64,000 nt of DNA from Deinococcus humi (GCF_014201875.1 NZ_JACHFL010000011.1:87929-151928); one strand, 5' to 3'. Positions 8,262 to 17,364 are shown, counted from the first letter of the stretch. Translations and numbers: made by a program. Notes: generated by a model from the sequence alone, not told the origin.

Positions 8262-11200
8262 TTACATGGATGGCTGCGGGCAGGCGGAGCCAGGTGGAGT
8301 GGTGTTGAGGAACCCGCCGGTCGAGAGGTTGGCGTTGGTGGCCGTCGACGCCGTGTTCCGGCTGAGCAGGTAGTTCCCCAGGTCGGTCGTTGAGGTGCTC
8401 CCGGTCGCTGTGCCAGTGTACCCAGGCCAACGTGACGTGGTCGAGAAGCGCTGGTTGACCCGGATGCGGTTGTTCGCCGTTCCGCTGGTGAAGTTGACGA
8501 TCGTGTTGTTCAACACGTCGAAGCAGCCCTGGTGCGAGTCGCCTGCGCCCGAGCTGGTGGCACCGTGTGTGATCAGAATGCCGTGCTGCGCGTTGTTGAC
8601 GGTCGTGCCAGACTCCTGAATGTTGTTCCCAATGACCGTGGCGTTCAAGGTGCCGGACGGCGAGAAGGCCACGTTGTCGCCGGTCTGGAGCGTGATGGCG
8701 CCGCTCGCTGAGCCGTTGATCTGACGCAGCACATTGTTGCTGATCCTGACCGTCGACGTGCCATTGCGGCCCGAGGCGAAGATGCCAATGCCGGTGCCCG
8801 AACCGGAGTTCGCGACCCCCGACTGGCCGATGGTATTGGCGTCGATGGTGCCCTGGAACGTTGCCCCGGCGCAATTGGCCTTGTCCGCGCTGATCGCCGT
8901 GCCGTTGGTTCGCCTAACGGTGTTGCCAGAGATGTTGTAGGCGAAGTTGCACCCCGCCACCCAGATGCCCCCAGCTCCGGCGAGTGCGCCGTTGGTGTTG
9001 TCTGCGAAATTGTTGCTGATCCGCGCCGTCCCGGAAGCGCTGCCCTGCATCAGGACGTGGATGGCGTTGCCCCACCAGACGCGCACGTCATTGTTGCTGA
9101 TCTGCGCGTTGGCCGTGCCGTCCATCAGGGTCACCAGCAGCGCGGTCCCTCGCACGTCTGACGTGCTGCCCTGCATGGTGAAGACCTTGTTGTTGGTGAT
9201 CGTGAGTGGGTTGATCGTGGGTGCCGTGCCGGTGATGTTCTCGATCCGCACCGCATTCATGGCGGCACCGTCGAGCTGCGAGTTGGTGAGACTCACGGCG
9301 CCGCCCACGTCGACCAACTGGACGTCAGACTCGTTGTACAGGCCGCTGTTGCTCGTTCCTGTGTTGCCAGTGAAGCGCGCCTGGTCCAGGGTGAAGCCAC
9401 GCACGCCGGTGCCGTACACCCCGTTGTTCTGGCTCCCGGTAAAGTTCATCCATTTGAGGCTGACGTTGCTCGTGCGGTTCAGGTACACGCCATTGCCGCT
9501 CACCGCTCCGTCGGCGCCGCCTGCATTCTGGATGGTGCCGCCCGAGCCTGCCGTCGCTCCATCACCTGCCACGCTCAGCCCGGCCGTTGCCCCCGTGTTG
9601 TCCAGGAGGATCCCGTTGCTGCCACCATTGGCAGAGATGCTCTTGAAGCTTAAGCCACCTACCCCGATGGTGGTGTCCTGCACGTACAGTGCCGTGCCAC
9701 CCACACTCGAGAGTGTGTTGTTCGGGCCTTCAACACTCAGGGTGCCGCCGCCCTTCGCATTCAGGCCACTCCCCGTGGTCGTGGTCACCGCCAGGCCACC
9801 ATTGATGAACCTGATGGTCGTGCCCGTGTTGCTTGTAAGGTTCACGGCAGCGCTCCCCGACGAGGTGATGGTCTTCGTGGTGCCCTTGAAGTCAATGGTT
9901 CCACCGGTGTTGCTGCTCACGGTGATGCCCGTCGAACCGTTCGTCTTGTTGATCGACCCGCCATAGGAGAACGTTGGGGTACTCGCGTCAATGCGTACCG
10001 CTTCATTTGTCGGGTTCGTGATGCTGGCACTGCCCGTGCCGTCGGCAATCTTGATCGTCCCGCTTGACCCAGCGATGACGTCGATCCCGGCGTCTCCACC
10101 GTTCAAAGTGGTCATGCCGTTCAAGTTGACGGTGCCGTCGGCATTCGAGAAGTTCAGTCCCGTCCCAGTCGTGGAGGACGAACTCAACGTGCCATTTTGG
10201 AAGGTCACGGTGCCGCTCGCCTGGTTGGTGATGTCCACGAGCAGGCCCGCACTTGTCCCGCTCTTGGTGAGGTTCCCGTTGTACGTGATGTTCGGTCTAG
10301 AAGCGTTCACGACCAGGGCCGAACCCGAGGGGTTGGTCACTGCAAAGTCCGCAGGGGCTTCGCTGCGACCGAATGCAAACGTCCCGCCTGAGCCATGCAA
10401 GATATCAATGCCAGCATCCCCGCCGTTCAGGGAGGTCGTGCTGGTGGGTGCATTGAAGTTGTAGGTGCCATCGGCGTCGTCGAACTGCAGTCCAGTGCCA
10501 TTGGTGGCGGAGAGGGCCCCCTCAAAGGCCAGCGTCCCGGTGTGGCCGGCGGACACGCTGAGCAATGCACTTAGCGGGGCACTGCCCGAGGTGATCGAGC
10601 CGCCGTACCTTACATTGACGTTGCCGCCAGTGACGTTGAAGGCCGTTCCAGTGGCGCCACTGATGGAGCCGCCCGCAGCTGTGAGCGTCCCGCCAACGCC
10701 ATTCAGGTTCACTCCGGTGGTGGCGCTGTTGGAGCTGGAGAGGCCATTGACCGTTCCGTTCAGCGTCCCGTTCGTCAGATCGAGGGCTGGTCCACCGGTG
10801 CTCGAAACGTCCACGTTCGAGAGATCCAGGGTGCCGAAACCGGTCCCGGCAATGCCTTTGGCACCCGTTCCATTGGCACTGACGCTCAGTCCCTGCAGCG
10901 CATTGTTTGCAGCCACCGTAATGGCCGCGCCAGCAGTGTGTCCGATCACAGGCGCTTGCCCCGCAGCTTCAATGCTGGTGCCACTGACAGTCAGCGGGAC
11001 GCCCTGGCCGATGAGCTTCTGGTTGGTTTTGAGGGTGATGCCAGCGTTCTGACCGGTGCTGGTTCCGTCTCCCCGGTACACGTAGATGATGTCTCCGTCA
11101 CTGGAGGCGCTCTGCGCGGCGGCGAGGGTGGAGAATGGTCCAGACCGGCGGCCGTCCGGCGTCCCCGTGGTGTTGGTGTTGTTGACATACCAGACGCGCT

Positions 11201-12587
11201 GACCAATGGCCAGTGGCACTTGCAGCGTTCCCGCAGGCGTAATACAGGTCCCGTCCGACACCGCGTAATTCAGGGTATCGGTGACGTTGGTTGCCCCAGC
11301 CTTCGGGTTGAACACGTAACTGCCATCAGCAGTCACCGTCACATCTCCGCCCTGTGCACTGCTCGCAGGTGCAGAGACCGTCAGTGTCGGGGCTGGCGCG
11401 TCGCTCACCGGCCGGGCCTCCACCCGCGTCAGGAGTCCAGTTCCGTTCACGCTGGTGTTGCCCACCACTGAAACGGTCGGCACCGTCGTGTCCCTCAAAA
11501 TGAAGTCACCACCGAGGCGCGAGAGACGCTGGGTGTTGCCCGCCAGGGTCACACTGGGAATGAACTTCAGGTTCGCCCCGGCGTAATTCGAGCCGCACAA
11601 GGCCGCAACCTGCGCTGCTCCCAGCGCCGCCGCCCGCGTGCCCACCTGCGTGCTGGCGCCCTGCTCCTCCACGCTCTCGGTCACCCGGGTCACGGGATCG
11701 TCCACCGCACGGAACATCATGCTGAACGTGAACGGATCCTCGCTCGCTGTGGTCTGCAACGGCACCTTCACCGCGAACGTCACGGTGCCGTCAAACTGAT
11801 TCACGCCAGGGTTGGCCGGCAGGCTCCGGCTGCCCGGGGTGCTCGTATTGCGCACCACAAAGCCGTACGGAAACAGCTTGGTGACGCCGAGAGCAGCGGG
11901 GGTGGTGGGGGTGGTGAAGCGGGAGGGATCCACTTCGTCTTCCGTGAAGATCTGGAAGTCCTCTCCGCCCGGCATCAGGGTGGGCTGTCCACTCAGCCGG
12001 TTGAGGAGCATGCCGTGCGTCGGAACGATGGTCGGCGCGATGCTCGGATCGGCGTTTGTCCCGTCGAACTTCTTGAAGGTGCGCAGGGCACTCTCGCTGA
12101 GCGTTCCGGACGTGCTGGCCGCCACGAAGGTCAGATTGCTGCGGGCCGTGGCATACGGTGTGCCGTCTGTGCCCGCATTTCGGACCTTGAAGGTGGCGTA
12201 CAGATACCGGTACCCCCCGCTGCCCCGGATGCCGCTCGTGAACGAACCGCGCGAGACTGGTTCAAGTTGAATGTTGCCGGAGGTCGCCTGTAACCCCTGA
12301 CCGGCCAGGTGCGGCGCCACCCAGGTTTTCGCGCTGCTGCCCATGGCCTCGCTGCCGATGTCACTGAACGTGATCTCCACCAGGCCGTCTCCTGGGAGGG
12401 GCGTAGGGGTTGGGGTCGCTGGTGTGGGGGTCACACCTGGAGGCTTCGTTCCCGGCGCGGGGCTCACCCCAGTGGTGGGTGGGGTGATGCCTGCGCTCGG
12501 GGTTTGCGGAACCGAGGGTTGTGCGCAACCCGCGATGAGGCTGAGGGTCAGGGCGGTGACGAGGCCGAGGGACGTGGAGCGCTTCAT
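8262..12587 (-). CDS. Large lipoprotein with right-handed beta-helix region
   Basis: This 1441-residue exported lipoprotein has a signal peptide ending in IAGC (Cys21), followed by a Pro/Thr linker. Residues of roughly 70-340 form the domain shared with three other lipoproteins here (LFPYGFVVRN, GTVTFAVKVPLQ, VTRVTESVEEQ). An Ig-like/cadherin-like strand set (VTVTADGSYVFNPKAGATNVTD) comes next. The rest is a long series of short Asn/Gly/Thr-rich turns (NNALQGLSVSANGTG, ISNNVLRQING), typical of a parallel beta-helix as in pectate lyases and adhesins. It may bind or cleave polysaccharide, or act as an adhesin; no catalytic residues are assigned. Its ATG overlaps the stop of the preceding lipoprotein gene (TGATG), so translation is coupled. 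Confidence 0.85.
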   Translation of the reverse strand: MKRSTSLGLVTALTLSLIAGCAQPSVPQTPSAGITPPTTGVSPAPGTKPPGVTPTPATPTPTPLPGDGLVEITFSDIGSEAMGSSAKTWVAPHLAGQGLQATSGNIQLEPVSRGSFTSGIRGSGGYRYLYATFKVRNAGTDGTPYATARSNLTFVAASTSGTLSESALRTFKKFDGTNADPSIAPTIVPTHGMLLNRLSGQPTLMPGGEDFQIFTEDEVDPSRFTTPTTPAALGVTKLFPYGFVVRNTSTPGSRSLPANPGVNQFDGTVTFAVKVPLQTTASEDPFTFSMMFRAVDDPVTRVTESVEEQGASTQVGTRAAALGAAQVAALCGSNYAGANLKFIPSVTLAGNTQRLSRLGGDFILRDTTVPTVSVVGNTSVNGTGLLTRVEARPVSDAPAPTLTVSAPASSAQGGDVTVTADGSYVFNPKAGATNVTDTLNYAVSDGTCITPAGTLQVPLAIGQRVWYVNNTNTTGTPDGRRSGPFSTLAAAQSASSDGDIIYVYRGDGTSTGQNAGITLKTNQKLIGQGVPLTVSGTSIEAAGQAPVIGHTAGAAITVAANNALQGLSVSANGTGAKGIAGTGFGTLDLSNVDVSSTGGPALDLTNGTLNGTVNGLSSSNSATTGVNLNGVGGTLTAAGGSISGATGTAFNVTGGNVNVRYGGSITSGSAPLSALLSVSAGHTGTLAFEGALSATNGTGLQFDDADGTYNFNAPTSTTSLNGGDAGIDILHGSGGTFAFGRSEAPADFAVTNPSGSALVVNASRPNITYNGNLTKSGTSAGLLVDITNQASGTVTFQNGTLSSSSTTGTGLNFSNADGTVNLNGMTTLNGGDAGIDVIAGSSGTIKIADGTGSASITNPTNEAVRIDASTPTFSYGGSINKTNGSTGITVSSNTGGTIDFKGTTKTITSSGSAAVNLTSNTGTTIRFINGGLAVTTTTGSGLNAKGGGTLSVEGPNNTLSSVGGTALYVQDTTIGVGGLSFKSISANGGSNGILLDNTGATAGLSVAGDGATAGSGGTIQNAGGADGAVSGNGVYLNRTSNVSLKWMNFTGSQNNGVYGTGVRGFTLDQARFTGNTGTSNSGLYNESDVQLVDVGGAVSLTNSQLDGAAMNAVRIENITGTAPTINPLTITNNKVFTMQGSTSDVRGTALLVTLMDGTANAQISNNDVRVWWGNAIHVLMQGSASGTARISNNFADNTNGALAGAGGIWVAGCNFAYNISGNTVRRTNGTAISADKANCAGATFQGTIDANTIGQSGVANSGSGTGIGIFASGRNGTSTVRISNNVLRQINGSASGAITLQTGDNVAFSPSGTLNATVIGNNIQESGTTVNNAQHGILITHGATSSGAGDSHQGCFDVLNNTIVNFTSGTANNRIRVNQRFSTTSRWPGYTGTATGSTSTTDLGNYLLSRNTASTATNANLSTGGFLNTTPPGSACPQPSM

Positions 12588-13564
12588 CAGCAGGGACCTC
12601 CGAGAAAGGCGGTGGGGGCTGCTGAGGTCCCTGCGGTGCGGACCTGACAGAGGGGAACGGCGTTCGCGCCGCTGTAGGTGCTGCCTTTGAAGGTCGCCAC
12701 TTCCGCGCCTCCGAGGGCTGCCGCCCGCTGTGCAGGCGTCTGCGCTGCGGCGGTGCTCTGCTCTTCCAGGCTTTCGGTGACACGCACAAGGCTGGTATCC
12801 GCGGCCTGGACGAGAATGCGAACCTGGTAGGGATCGGCGTCAGCCGCGCTCTGCAGGGGCAAGCGGTACGCGAAAGTCACCCGGCCGTTAAACTGTTCCG
12901 GAGTGGGGTTGCCCGGCAGATCACGTCCGGTGCCACTGGCATTGCGGACCACAAAGCCGTAGGGAAAGAGGGCCACGGTACTCGCGGGCGTGAAGGTGCT
13001 GGCGTCCACCTCCGTTTCCCGGAAGGCTTGGAAGTCTGCGGCTTGGGGATCAACGATCACGTTATTCAACGTGGGGCTGAACTGCATGCCGTGAGTGGGA
13101 AGCATATTGAGCGCAATGGCAGGATCTGCGTCGGTGTTGTCAAACCGCACAAGCTTGGTCACGGCCGTACCACTGAGGTTGCTGACCCTGTTGGCTGCGA
13201 AGAACGTCAGATTCTGCCGTACAGTGGAGTAAGCCGTACCGTCAGCGCTCGCGTTCCGGACCTCGAAGGTGGCCGAGAGGTACCGTTGCCCGCCAGCACC
13301 CCGAGGGCCAACGTCGAAAGCAGAGGTGGCAACGCTGCGCAGCTGGATGCCGGAGGCCAGCGCCGTGGTGTCTTGAGGTCTCAAAACCCCCAGGGGCTCG
13401 ACGGTGGCGCTGACGTGGGAAGTTCCCAGGCCAGTAAAGGTCAGTTCCATCACGCCCAGTGCGTTGGGTACGGGGACCGACTGGAGGGGTGAAGTCCCAC
13501 AACTGGCGAGAAGACCAGTGAGGGTGAGGAGGAGCAGGCGCTGCAAGGGCAAATTGGAAACCAT
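12587..13564 (-). CDS. Lipoprotein consisting of the shared N-terminal domain
   Basis: This 325-residue lipoprotein starts at the ATG at 13564, which follows AGGAGG by ten bases and gives a signal peptide with lipobox LASC (Cys22). It consists of little more than the domain shared with the proteins at 1017, 8262 and 17852: LGVMELTFTGLGTSHVSATV, YLSATFEVRNAS, NLTFFAANR, DADPAIALNMLPTHGMQF, ALFPYGFVVRNASG, GRVTFAYRLPLQ and VRVTESLEEQ. It therefore defines the length of the module. It lies 44 bases downstream of the small precursor peptide gene and overlaps the next gene, so all three are one operon. The function is unknown. Confidence 0.85.
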   Translation of the reverse strand: MVSNLPLQRLLLLTLTGLLASCGTSPLQSVPVPNALGVMELTFTGLGTSHVSATVEPLGVLRPQDTTALASGIQLRSVATSAFDVGPRGAGGQRYLSATFEVRNASADGTAYSTVRQNLTFFAANRVSNLSGTAVTKLVRFDNTDADPAIALNMLPTHGMQFSPTLNNVIVDPQAADFQAFRETEVDASTFTPASTVALFPYGFVVRNASGTGRDLPGNPTPEQFNGRVTFAYRLPLQSAADADPYQVRILVQAADTSLVRVTESLEEQSTAAAQTPAQRAAALGGAEVATFKGSTYSGANAVPLCQVRTAGTSAAPTAFLGGPC

Positions 13565-13608
13565 AGGGCGAGCCCCTCCTGAGGGCTTGATGACCTGGGA
13601 CAAGAGCT

Positions 13609-13788
13609 TCAGCTATCGCGGCCCTTGAGCCAGGACGTGACGCTGGGGAGGATGGTAATGGGAACACTCTGTTGCAGCGTGACCACGCTCCACGCGCCCA
13701 GAGCGGTCAGGCTGGGCCGCTCATAGGGTTCCTTATGGGCAGGCGAAAGCTGTGCTGGCGGAATCGCAGCCGAGTTCTGATTTGACAT
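13609..13788 (-). CDS. Short RiPP-like precursor peptide, lasso-type leader (59 aa)
   Basis: This small gene encodes 59 residues. It begins MSNQNSAAIPPAQL, and residues 22-39 read YERPSLTALGAWSVVTLQ. That matches the lasso leader pattern Y-x2-P-x-L-x3-G-x5-T, which PqqD-like (B1/RRE) proteins bind. The peptide encoded at 17649 has YERP, LGAW and VVTLQ at exactly the same residue numbers. If cleavage follows the lasso rule (Thr37 at -2), the core is Gln39-Ser59, starting QQSVPIT and ending KGRDS. It has no Asp or Glu at core positions 7-9, so a normal lasso ring cannot form. It does end in Ser, the kind of residue phosphorylated by HprK-like kinases in the paeninodin family. There is no strong ribosome site; an in-frame stop five codons upstream fixes the start. 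It precedes two lipoprotein genes in one operon. Confidence 0.8.
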   Translation of the reverse strand: MSNQNSAAIPPAQLSPAHKEPYERPSLTALGAWSVVTLQQSVPITILPSVTSWLKGRDS

Positions 13789-14164
13789 GAGCGGATGATA
13801 TTACTTTCATGACCTTTAGATTGTTATTGCATGTAGAGTGAACTCATGAGCCTTAAGACGGAGTGGCGCTCGAAGACTGCGAAGAACAGGTCTCATTTTT
13901 AGGAAAAGCCTCGGAAGAGGGCAAAGTGGTCTGAAAATACTGGGCAGCAGACGTCGGCCCACGCAGACGTGTTGAATATCGTCCTGTGGGTGGCCAGCAT
14001 GGTGTCAATGTGGGCGTAGCTTCCTTACGACGTCCCTTCCAGCTGAGATAGGGCACCATTGGTTCGAGGGGCGCAGGTTCTTGACGGTCAGCTCACGAGC
14101 TGCCACTCCTCGTCCATGAAGCAGACTCCATGCTGACCGTTTCGCATCGCGCTACCCTTTCTGC
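13789..14164. promoter_or_regulatory. Divergent control region between precursor 2 and PqqD-like 1
   Basis: These 376 bases separate the minus-strand precursor/lipoprotein operon from the plus-strand PqqD-like/kinase operon, so they must hold both promoters. The part next to the precursor is AT-rich (about 13790-13850). Next to the PqqD-like gene a -10-like TACCCT ends six bases before the ATG at 14165 with no ribosome site, which would fit a leaderless transcript, common in Deinococcus. No further gene is seen. Confidence 0.45.
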
Positions 14165-14416
14165 ATGTGGGAAGCCCATCCAGAGGTGCTCGTCACCGAT
14201 CTCGGGGACGAACTCGTCCTGATGCACACCGGAAGCAGTCAGATGTTCCAGCTCAATGGCTCAGGGCGAGTCGTGTGGCAGGCCCTGCCCGCAACGACCA
14301 GGCAGATCGCCTCGACGTTGACAGGAGCTTTTGAGGTGGAGGATTCGCAGGCCGAAAGGGACGCTGATACCCTCCTTGCGGACCTCGAAGCCAAAAACCT
14401 GATTCAGCGCAGATGA
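14165..14416 (+). CDS. PqqD-like RiPP recognition protein (lasso B1-like), copy 1
   Basis: This 83-residue PqqD-family protein has LVLMHTGSSQMFQLNGSGRVVWQAL, the beta-strand and helix pattern of RiPP recognition elements that clamp leader peptides. In lasso pathways this protein (B1) delivers the precursor to the B2 peptidase. It is clearly paralogous to the 83-residue protein at 17113; both contain TDLGDE.VLMH and VIWQALPAT or VVWQALPAT. Its stop overlaps the ATG of the kinase gene (ATGA), which suggests that it presents a peptide to that kinase. That is inference. Confidence 0.85.
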   Translation: MWEAHPEVLVTDLGDELVLMHTGSSQMFQLNGSGRVVWQALPATTRQIASTLTGAFEVEDSQAERDADTLLADLEAKNLIQRR

Positions 14417-15306
14417 CCCGGGGGGCACAGGACTTTCTGAGCCTCGACGCTCTGGTGACCACCAGCGGGATTGGCGAGGACGTGCTGGGGCCCTTGCGGC
14501 AGCAGTGGGGATACGCCGGAGTGAGCTCACCGTCCCGCAAGATCATCTTGCGCTACGGATCCCTTGCTCCTGTGCCACCCGTGGCACCTGTGGAAGTGAT
14601 GGTGGCACGCATGCCCCTCCCCGTCAGGGTGAGAGGTGATGAGCTGTGGCTGGGAGAGGCGCTGCATCTGGAGGTCCAGGGCGGCGACGTCTGCCTGACT
14701 CTGGGAAACCATCCGGTTCCAGCAGAGGCCTGGTTTCTCGCCTGGACTGAGGCACACCGTGCTGGGGGATGGCTGCCCCTGCACTCTGCCGTCCTGATGC
14801 AGGGCGAGCAGGCGGTAGGCCTGACGGGCGTCAGTGGGGCAGGAAAAAGTACGGCTGCCCTTCGTCTCGCGGGGCTGGGCGTCACCATTCTCTCCGAGGA
14901 CCAAGCCTGGGTCCGGCCGGAAGACCAGCGGGTGGTGGGGTTCGATCAACACCTGCGGGCCTTTGACGACAGCGTGCGGACCTTTGCGCCTCACCTGCTG
15001 TCGCAAGCGGCAGGCCACGACGCCTACGGCAAATTGCTGTTGCCGCTCACGCATCCAGGCGCTCAGGCAACGCTCCAGAGCCTGTTGGTCTTCGGTCTTT
15101 CCCCAGAGCCCAGTCTCGCCGAGCGGATTCGCGCTTTATGGGACGCCACTGGAGTTCCCCTGACACAGACGGGCCGTCAAGCCACGGCGTCCGGAGTTGG
15201 TGTCCTGCTGCGTCATCTCCACATTCAAGGCGTCACCCGAGAGGACGTGCTGAGAGTTGTCAGGCCCAGGCTTGGCCTGGACAACTGGGATCAATCCGGA
15301 TCCTAA
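14413..15306 (+). CDS. HPr kinase-like kinase of a RiPP locus
   Basis: This 297-residue protein has HPr-kinase features in its second half: LPLHSAVL (His124), a P-loop GVSGAGKST (Lys145) and LSEDQ (residues 160-164), which sits where HprK proteins have LSDD. Related kinases in lasso clusters of the paeninodin type phosphorylate a C-terminal Ser of the precursor; the precursor at 13609 ends in Ser. The N-terminus (FLSLDALVTTSGI, LRQQWGYAG, PSRKIILRYG) is matched by the truncated frame at 20277, so the cluster once had two such kinases. It is translationally coupled to the PqqD-like gene. The peptide-substrate role is inferred from context. Confidence 0.8.
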   Translation: MTRGAQDFLSLDALVTTSGIGEDVLGPLRQQWGYAGVSSPSRKIILRYGSLAPVPPVAPVEVMVARMPLPVRVRGDELWLGEALHLEVQGGDVCLTLGNHPVPAEAWFLAWTEAHRAGGWLPLHSAVLMQGEQAVGLTGVSGAGKSTAALRLAGLGVTILSEDQAWVRPEDQRVVGFDQHLRAFDDSVRTFAPHLLSQAAGHDAYGKLLLPLTHPGAQATLQSLLVFGLSPEPSLAERIRALWDATGVPLTQTGRQATASGVGVLLRHLHIQGVTREDVLRVVRPRLGLDNWDQSGS

Positions 15307-15592
15307 AGCGTTTCCTTGAAGCCTTGCCGATACTCCCACTTGCTGGATTCGTTCAGCGCGGGGAGATGACCTCGCACCATGCGTACCCCACAATATTCGT
15401 TTTCGTGTGAATGGCGTCGCTCACGTGTCCGCCAGGTGATCCAAATGGCAGGTGGCGTAGACGCGGGGAGGCCAACACGATCTCCCATACGATTTCTGGC
15501 GAAGGGAGGAATCTGTGTGTCCACTGGGCCAGATGCAGTTGGGGGTCGTGCCCTGGCCAGGTCGCTCGCATGCCATCACAACGTCTTGCTGT
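15307..15592. other. Convergent intergenic region, nothing recognised
   Basis: This 286-base gap lies between the kinase gene and the convergent nucleotidyltransferase-peptidase gene. I checked both strands for another short peptide with the YERP leader and for asparagine-synthetase-like sequence and saw neither. Confidence 0.4.
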
Positions 15593-16978
15593 TCAGCCCA
15601 CCCGAGGTGGGTCCTGCACCTCCGGATATCTCAACATTTCTTTGAAGCGCAGATGGTTGAGAGGCTCGCCATAGTTCTTCAGGGGTGCGTGGAGTTCTTC
15701 GATCCATGCATGTCCCTGGATGCCCTGTTCGTCACGGTGGACGCCGCTGATAAAGACGGCCGGAAAGCCACGTCGCCGCAACGCCCGATACGTCGCATAG
15801 GCCCGCGGCACACAAGTGCCGCGCAGGGATTGGCGAGGGTAGAACAGCTTCGTCAGCACACGAACGCCCGCGACGATGTCCATCACGGCCGCTGCCGATA
15901 CGGTGCGCCCGGGCGGAATCGGCGTCCACCTGTCCAGATGTTCTCGGGGATCACCGCCTGCGCGGACCGCCTGCCAGGCAGCCAGGACGTCAGGCAACAG
16001 CCCAGGCAGGCGAGTGAGCTTGCGCAGCCGAGGACGCCAAGCGACCGACCAGGGAAACCACCAGGTGAACCAGCGGGCGCGGAGCGTGTGATGGCCGTCG
16101 CGTTGGGCAGCGGTCTTCAGGCGCCACAGGGTCGGCGAGTTCCACGCAAAAGAATGACGCTCTGGATCGCAGACGGAACGGAAGGCGGCCCAGGTGTTCG
16201 GTCCTCCAAGGGACTGTGCCCGGGCGGCCAGGGCGTCCCAGGTCAAGCCATACTTGGACATCAGCAAACGTGTATCAGGATAATCCGCTGCTTTCAGGTG
16301 GCCCACATCGTTGCCCCATTGCCGGGCCAGCGCAACGTTGACCACAACAGCGTCCTCTGGGTGTGGGCGCCAGATGGGGATGCCGCTCCAGTCCACCCTC
16401 AGCGCTCTGGCCCACACCTGCTGAGTGATGGAGCGAACCTGGTCTTGAGGACGGCGGTGGTGAGGACCACCAAACCATGCGAGCGCGAACCGGTGAAGGT
16501 CAATTCGGGTGTGCTGGCCCATCAGGCGTCCGCTTTCATGGGTCCACTGCCCAGGGAGGGCGTGAAATCCGTCGCTGCGCCATCCATGCGCCAGGGCGAT
16601 ATGAACGGCGCGGGTCAGCTGTGCCGGGTCATTCGGCAACAGGACATCAACGTCTCCGTAAAACCGTTCTCCGGGCGTCGCGTACTCAAATTCAGCGAGC
16701 GCAAACCCCTTGAACAGGAGCACCGGGATGTCTTCCTGGGCCCAGGCCGCCAATAGAGGTCTCAATTCTGCCCGGATGGCGGCGTGCCGCAATCCAAGTT
16801 GCAGATGTCGGTGTTGCAGCTTTGCCCTGAGTGGATGCCCTTGGGGGAGACGGGCCCGCACTTCACCGGCGATCTGCGCCTGGAGCAGGTGCGGCAGGTC
16901 ATCCTCCGCCACATCCGGGGGATCGGTCGTGAGCGCCCGGACAATGACGTTCCGATCAAGAGTGACCATAGGACCCAC
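15593..16978 (-). CDS. Nucleotidyltransferase fused to lasso B2-like cysteine peptidase
   Basis: This is a two-domain protein of 461 residues. The first 330 or so residues are a nucleotidyltransferase-family domain of the type found in lasso and related clusters: PVLLFKGFALAEFEY, then PGERFYGDVDVLL, the K-G and D-x-D signatures. The C-terminal 100 residues are a transglutaminase-fold B2-like domain: Cys389 in GTCVPRAYATYRALRRRGF, ISGVHR, and His423 in GHAWIEE. B2 enzymes cut the leader from the precursor. The third triad residue is not obvious. In known clusters these are usually separate genes, so the fusion is notable. The GTG at 16978 and the ATG at 16969 are both possible starts. It lies downstream of the second PqqD-like gene on the same strand. 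Confidence 0.8.
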   Translation of the reverse strand: MGPMVTLDRNVIVRALTTDPPDVAEDDLPHLLQAQIAGEVRARLPQGHPLRAKLQHRHLQLGLRHAAIRAELRPLLAAWAQEDIPVLLFKGFALAEFEYATPGERFYGDVDVLLPNDPAQLTRAVHIALAHGWRSDGFHALPGQWTHESGRLMGQHTRIDLHRFALAWFGGPHHRRPQDQVRSITQQVWARALRVDWSGIPIWRPHPEDAVVVNVALARQWGNDVGHLKAADYPDTRLLMSKYGLTWDALAARAQSLGGPNTWAAFRSVCDPERHSFAWNSPTLWRLKTAAQRDGHHTLRARWFTWWFPWSVAWRPRLRKLTRLPGLLPDVLAAWQAVRAGGDPREHLDRWTPIPPGRTVSAAAVMDIVAGVRVLTKLFYPRQSLRGTCVPRAYATYRALRRRGFPAVFISGVHRDEQGIQGHAWIEELHAPLKNYGEPLNHLRFKEMLRYPEVQDPPRVG

Positions 16979-17112
16979 TATCGCCCATCAACGGGTGACT
17001 CTTCGGCAAACAGTCTCGTGAGGAAAGCGGGGACCTCGGGAAACGTCCAGGCATGCATCTTGATAACGGGCCCCGTGGTGGGTGCGTTGAAGACGGGCGC
17101 CCGCGCTCGAGA

Positions 17113-17364
17113 TTAATGCTGATGAATCAGGGTCCGGTGGGCCAGTTCGGACAGCAGGCTACGCAGATCAGCGCGGGCCTGGTCGGCGTCAAGGCCATAG
17201 GTGGTGATCAGCAGCTGTTCCAGGGTGTCTTCCGTGGCTGGCAGGGCCTGCCAGATCACACGGCCTGAATCGTTGAGGCTGAACATTTCGCCGAGACCAG
17301 CGTGCATTAGCACCATCTCATCCCCCAGGTCCGTCTCTAGGACATTTGCTTCCTTCGTCCACAT
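17113..17364 (-). CDS. PqqD-like RiPP recognition protein (lasso B1-like), copy 2
   Basis: This 83-residue PqqD-family protein is a paralogue of the one at 14165, sharing TDLGDEMVLMH, the MFSLNDSGRVIWQAL core and overall length. It precedes the B2-like fusion gene by 134 bases, the usual B1-B2 order of lasso operons, so this copy probably serves the peptidase while copy 1 serves the kinase. There is no ribosome site; a TATCCT hexamer ends nine bases upstream of the ATG, compatible with a leaderless message. Confidence 0.85.
   Translation of the reverse strand: MWTKEANVLETDLGDEMVLMHAGLGEMFSLNDSGRVIWQALPATEDTLEQLLITTYGLDADQARADLRSLLSELAHRTLIHQH

Noticed and set aside
8947..9966. 339-codon plus-strand frame opposite the beta-helix lipoprotein
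   Set aside because: It is antisense to a clear signal-peptide lipoprotein and reads as low-complexity Val/Pro/Leu, the mirror of Asn/Gly/Thr-rich repeats.
15307..15592. Possible third precursor or remnant of a lasso cyclase between kinase and peptidase genes
   Set aside because: No YERP-type leader and no asparagine-synthetase motifs on either strand.
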